Below, piece by piece: positions 23,125 to 26,420 of a stretch of 26,420 bases of DNA (within the stretch, counting starts at the first letter, position 1; the number at the start of each line of letters is the position of its first letter). The DNA comes from CAYZWU01 sp964482235 (GTDB lineage: Bacteria > Planctomycetota > B15-G4 > CAYZWU01). Both the position numbers and the translations under genes were made by a program. The notes below the pieces were generated by a model. It had not been told where the DNA came from. It searched no databases and was given only the letters and a program-made list of their open reading frames with translations. The stretch is taken from positions 1 to 26,420 of the forward strand of contig CAYZWU010000067.1 of assembly GCA_964482235.1 (NCBI GenBank), written 5' to 3'.

Positions 23125-25290
23125 ATGATCGCGGGACGTCATGTCTTCATCTTGCTGCTTGTTGTTGCGACCCTCTTTTCCGCCGCCCCGCTCCGGGGTG
23201 AGCAGGAGGAGGGGCCTCTGCCGCTGGCTTCCCTCGTGCCGGAAGAGACGCGGGTTTATTTCTCCTTCCCGAGCCTGAGCCGGGCCTGGGAGGGCTTTCG
23301 GACCCTTCCCCTCTACGAGGCGTACTGCGACGAGGAGGTGCAGGCCTTCTTCGATTCTCTCGACGAGGGCATGAGCGAAATGCTCTCCGGCAAGAGGAGC
23401 GACTTCGTGCGCGGCATCCTCGACCTGCCGGGCCTCTTCAAGGGTGAAGCGGCCTTTGCCCTCGTGCCTAGGGAGGACGACGAGGAGGAGCACGACTGGA
23501 TCGTGTCGCTCGCGGCGGGCGGGGAGAGCGAGGCGGCAGAGCGGTTCGTCGACAAGACTGTTTTTTCCTTTCTCGAGGCGGTCTTCCCCTGGGGTCCGGG
23601 GAAGGAGGAGATCGCCGGGAACGAGGTCACGGTTTTCAAGGGCCCCTCGAACACGCTCCATCTCTGCTTCGTCGAGGGAAGGCTTCTTCTCAGCGACAGC
23701 TCGGCCCTGCTGAAGCGGCTCCTCTCCGGTCCGGGCGGGGAGGGGAAAAGCCTTGCCGAAACGAGGAGCTTCGACGCCGCCTGGAAGCGCCTTGGCGGCA
23801 AGGACGCCTCCTTTCTCATCCACTTTTCTCTCAACAGGCTCATGACCGACGAGTTCTTCGATCTGCACAAGAAGGAGAAGGCCCTGCTGAAAGCGCTCGG
23901 CCTGGCCGACCTCGAATCGGTCACGGCTGTACTTACCCAGGCGGACGGCCGGGCCAGGGAGACGATCTGGCTCCAGCTCAACAAGCCGCCCCAGGGCATT
24001 CTCGAGATCTTCGGCGAACCGCCGCTGGATATCGAGCTCGCGCGCCTCGCACCGGACAGTACTGTCCTCCTTCTGGCAGGTAACGTGTCCCTGGCCGATG
24101 TCTACCAGGCCGTTCTGGGGGCGGCGCGGGAGCATCCCGACGAGATGGTCGACGAGATGCGGCGCGCCATGCGCAACATGGAGAAGCAGCTCGGGCTCCG
24201 TTCGCTGGGCGACCTGATCGGCCTTCTGGGCACCGAGGTGATGGCCTACGCCGCCCTGCCCGACGGGGGCGGCTTCATTCCCATGGCGGCGCTGGTCTTC
24301 GAGGTCCTGGAGCCGGAGAGGCTCCAGACGAACCTGCACTCCCTCTGGCGCACCCTGTCCGGCCAGGAGCCGAAGACATTGACCTATCGCGGACGACAGA
24401 TCCATTACCTGCCTTCAACGGGGCGGGATTTTTTCGAGCTCAGCGCCTGCTGGTGCATCACGGACGGCTACCTGCTCCTTTCCTATCATCCCCTGAGCCT
24501 GAAGGGCCTGGTGGCGAGGCTGGACAAGGGAAAGCGGACGCTGAGAACCGATCAGGAGTTCGAGGCTGCCTGGAAGAATCTTCCGGACAAGGCCGTTGCC
24601 GTGGGCTACGCCGACTCGCAGCGCCTCTTCCGCTATCTGTACGGTCTGGTCCTCACCTTCGTGCCGATGATGGGCGACGATGTGCCCTTCGACCCGGCCA
24701 TGCTGCCCTCCACCGACTGCGTGGCCGACTACCTCTCCTCCGCCCTGAGCGGGCTGACGTCCGAGGAGACCGGTATCGTAGTGCAGACCGAATCGGACGG
24801 CTACGGGCCCACATCGCTCGCACTCTACGGCGTGGTGGCATGGATAATCTGGACGCCAATCGAAGAGTGGGACAATCTTGTTTTCGAATATCCTTCGTGC
24901 GCCAGAAGGCAGAAATCGATTCGTCACGCGATGGAGCTGTTCCGGGAGGAGCATCAACGCTATCCCAAGGACATCCCCGAGCTCCTGGAGGGGAACTACC
25001 GCTCGTTCGGCAGTGGTTGCTTTGCCGTTCAAAGAACCCGGGTCGTAGACACGCCTGAACAACTGGAGTCTTTGCTGGCTTCGCAAGAGGAAGCTGTCAT
25101 GCTGGACTTCAAATACGTGGTGGCCGAGAAAAAGATCGAGCCGCCTTCCGAGTTCCCCGACGACTGGATGATCCTCTGGGATTCGGAGCCGCGCCACAAC
25201 GACGGCCGCGTCGTGCTGCTCGGGAACGGCGAGCCGACCTGGCTTCCCGAGGCCGAGTTCCAGAAACGCTTGAAGGAGCAGGGACCATGA
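23125..25290 (+). CDS. Secreted protein of unknown function with pseudopilin-like C terminus
   Basis: This encodes 721 residues. A signal peptide ends at about residue 25 (PLRG). Residues about 35-580 look like repeated alpha/beta units of the kind seen in DUF3352-like secreted proteins (phrases such as VYFSFPSLSRAWEGF, and LHLCFVEGRLLLSDSSALL, recur in form near 430-460). Residues about 590-718 differ: RRQKSIRHAMELFREEHQRY followed by P-K-D-I-P-E-L resembles the post-helix part of type II secretion G-like pseudopilins, and HNDGRVVLLGNGEPTWL (691-707) resembles the H-x9-DG tail motif of planctomycete pseudopilin-type proteins. ATG 23125 has AAGGAG upstream. The stop overlaps the next start (ATGA), so both are probably co-translated. 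No enzymatic motif is seen. Confidence 0.7.
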   Translation: MIAGRHVFILLLVVATLFSAAPLRGEQEEGPLPLASLVPEETRVYFSFPSLSRAWEGFRTLPLYEAYCDEEVQAFFDSLDEGMSEMLSGKRSDFVRGILDLPGLFKGEAAFALVPREDDEEEHDWIVSLAAGGESEAAERFVDKTVFSFLEAVFPWGPGKEEIAGNEVTVFKGPSNTLHLCFVEGRLLLSDSSALLKRLLSGPGGEGKSLAETRSFDAAWKRLGGKDASFLIHFSLNRLMTDEFFDLHKKEKALLKALGLADLESVTAVLTQADGRARETIWLQLNKPPQGILEIFGEPPLDIELARLAPDSTVLLLAGNVSLADVYQAVLGAAREHPDEMVDEMRRAMRNMEKQLGLRSLGDLIGLLGTEVMAYAALPDGGGFIPMAALVFEVLEPERLQTNLHSLWRTLSGQEPKTLTYRGRQIHYLPSTGRDFFELSACWCITDGYLLLSYHPLSLKGLVARLDKGKRTLRTDQEFEAAWKNLPDKAVAVGYADSQRLFRYLYGLVLTFVPMMGDDVPFDPAMLPSTDCVADYLSSALSGLTSEETGIVVQTESDGYGPTSLALYGVVAWIIWTPIEEWDNLVFEYPSCARRQKSIRHAMELFREEHQRYPKDIPELLEGNYRSFGSGCFAVQRTRVVDTPEQLESLLASQEEAVMLDFKYVVAEKKIEPPSEFPDDWMILWDSEPRHNDGRVVLLGNGEPTWLPEAEFQKRLKEQGP

Positions 25291-26420
25291 AATATCGGAT
25301 CCGCCTTCTCTGTCTCGTTGCCCTCTTCCTGTCCGCTGCGGCATGGCCCGCGCCGGCGGAGGATGAAGAGCAGGCCCGATCGGAAGCGCTCGACAAGATC
25401 AGGACCCTCTACAAGCGTCTCGAGCTGGCGCCGCGCGACTCGTTCCTCAACTACGCCATCGCGACCGTCGCGCGCCGGAGCGGGATCAGCCTCAGGGAGC
25501 TCGAGAGGGAAGGGATCGACTTCCCCCTCGTGCCGGTCGTGACCGACGATCCGGCCCGGCGGGTCGACCTGTTCAGGCTCGCTTCCGGGACCATGGCGAT
25601 GCACGAGTCGCTGCAGCTCACCGAGCTGGTGGGCCCGACCCGGATGCAGGGCGGGGAGACCGTTCCGCTGGACGAGCTGGAACCGCCCGACCTCCCGTCC
25701 CTCGATTTCGAGGAGCTCCTGGGGGATAGCGATGTCATCGTGGAGGACGAGGCGCGCTTCATTCCCAAGGAGTGGGCCTACGTCCGCTTCGCCAGCGGGA
25801 GCGAGATGCTCGCCCTTCTCGAGGAGGCCGACCTCTGGGTGGGGCATGCCATGAGCTTCTACGGCTCGACGGCCCGGGGGGCAGAGGTCATCTGGAAGAA
25901 CTTCGAACGGCTCGGGATGCCCGACCCACGCCGCTTTCCCGCCTTCTACCGGCTGATCACCGGGCCGATCGCCGTTGCCATGAGCGATCCCTTTCTCCGC
26001 GAGGGGAACGACCTGACGGTGGTCCTGCAGCCGGGCAGCGCCTCCCTCTCGGAGCTGATCAAGGGGCTCGAGGTGCCGGACGGTCCGGTCTCTCGCCATC
26101 AGGATCAGACCCGGAGCCGCATCGTTCTTTCCACGTCGAAGACGGCGCTGAAGCGGGTGCTCACCCTGGCCGGCGATGAGGGGGACTATCCTTCTCCGGG
26201 CTCGCTGGCCGCCGCGGCGGATTTCCGGTACATGCGCTCGATGATGCCGGCCCGGAAGGACGAGGCGGTCTTCGTCTATCTCTCCGAGTCCTTTCTCCAG
26301 CGTCTCGTGGGACCGGGCCTGCGCATCCTGGAGTCGCGGCGCGTCCGCTGCGCCTCGCACCTCCGCACCATGGTGAACGGGGCGCTGCTTTTCTTCCACG
26401 AGCAGGGGCGTGCGCCCGAG
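25287..26420 (+). CDS. Secreted protein of unknown function, truncated by the window edge
   Basis: The frame is open from ATG 25287 to the last base, giving the first 378 residues. A signal peptide (MKYRIRLLCLVALFLSAAAW) is followed by an acidic mature start. The body (AYVRFASGSEMLALLEEAD near 168-186, FYRLITGPIAVAMSDPFLRE, DFRYMRSMMPARKDEAVFVY) resembles a large uncharacterised family of secreted planctomycete and acidobacterial proteins, by my recollection of its motifs only. The ATG shares an ATGA overlap with the preceding gene, and GGAG lies just upstream (AAGGAGCAGGGACC). Co-translation with the 721-residue partner suggests they work together. Function unknown. Confidence 0.72.
   Translation, partial: MKYRIRLLCLVALFLSAAAWPAPAEDEEQARSEALDKIRTLYKRLELAPRDSFLNYAIATVARRSGISLRELEREGIDFPLVPVVTDDPARRVDLFRLASGTMAMHESLQLTELVGPTRMQGGETVPLDELEPPDLPSLDFEELLGDSDVIVEDEARFIPKEWAYVRFASGSEMLALLEEADLWVGHAMSFYGSTARGAEVIWKNFERLGMPDPRRFPAFYRLITGPIAVAMSDPFLREGNDLTVVLQPGSASLSELIKGLEVPDGPVSRHQDQTRSRIVLSTSKTALKRVLTLAGDEGDYPSPGSLAAAADFRYMRSMMPARKDEAVFVYLSESFLQRLVGPGLRILESRRVRCASHLRTMVNGALLFFHEQGRAPE

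Noticed and set aside
22900..24405. Long minus-strand open frame across element copy 3 and the 721-residue gene
   Set aside because: It has no RBS or family motifs, it is antisense to a gene with a signal peptide, and it passes through a repeat.
25029..26399. Long minus-strand open frame at the right edge
   Set aside because: It is antisense to two co-translated plus-strand genes with signal peptides and an ATGA overlap, and its composition is typical of a shadow frame.

Overview
This is a high-GC (about 60% or more by eye), densely coding bacterial segment. Signal peptides, two twin-arginine leaders and a membrane c-type cytochrome point to a Gram-negative-type cell. Several features are typical of Planctomycetota or of related lineages known mainly from metagenomes: an ECF sigma factor of the QTTALVHE type next to a Ser/Thr kinase with TPR repeats, several Tat-exported Gfo/Idh/MocA oxidoreductases, secreted right-handed beta-helix proteins and an uncharacterised secreted protein pair. 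The phylum is an inference; there is no rRNA or ribosomal marker here. No gap between genes exceeds 300 bases.

Layout. 1-266: 3' end of an unknown gene. 280-4172 (minus): a large secreted alpha-galactosidase-like hydrolase with an apparent inserted jelly-roll domain, then a TauE/SafE permease. 4277-8464: two paralogous secreted beta-helix proteins on the plus strand flank a secreted cupredoxin on the minus strand; all three appear to share a C-terminal beta-rich module. 8474-12592: a SAM methyltransferase, a leucine-rich-repeat protein with a 42-bp tandem repeat, a basic protein with a zinc-finger-like cysteine cluster, and a Cas4/RecB-like PD-(D/E)XK nuclease with Fe-S cysteines.

12782-17176 reads as one operon: ECF sigma factor, transmembrane Ser/Thr kinase with TPRs, and a cytoplasmic Gfo/Idh oxidoreductase. 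A sugar phosphate isomerase/epimerase-like TIM barrel follows on the minus strand (17271-18236). A second plus-strand operon (18528-22987) encodes a Tat-exported Gfo/Idh protein, an ApbE-like flavin transferase, a second Tat-exported Gfo/Idh protein whose EKP motif reads EAP, and a four-helix membrane protein with one CXXCH haem site. This could be an extracytoplasmic sugar-oxidation and electron-transfer module. Two co-translated secreted proteins of unknown function close the window, the second running off the end.

The most unusual non-coding feature is a family of three ~106-bp near-perfect inverted repeats (17144-17249, 18257-18363, 22988-23093). Their outer arms are nearly identical, their loop core is conserved, and their inner stem differs between copies while still pairing. 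One copy is inverted, one supplies the C-terminal codons and stop of a Gfo/Idh gene, and one begins directly after a stop codon. Two further strong inverted repeats lie inside coding sequence near gene 3' ends (297-338, 5625-5660), and one overlaps a start codon (9245-9272).
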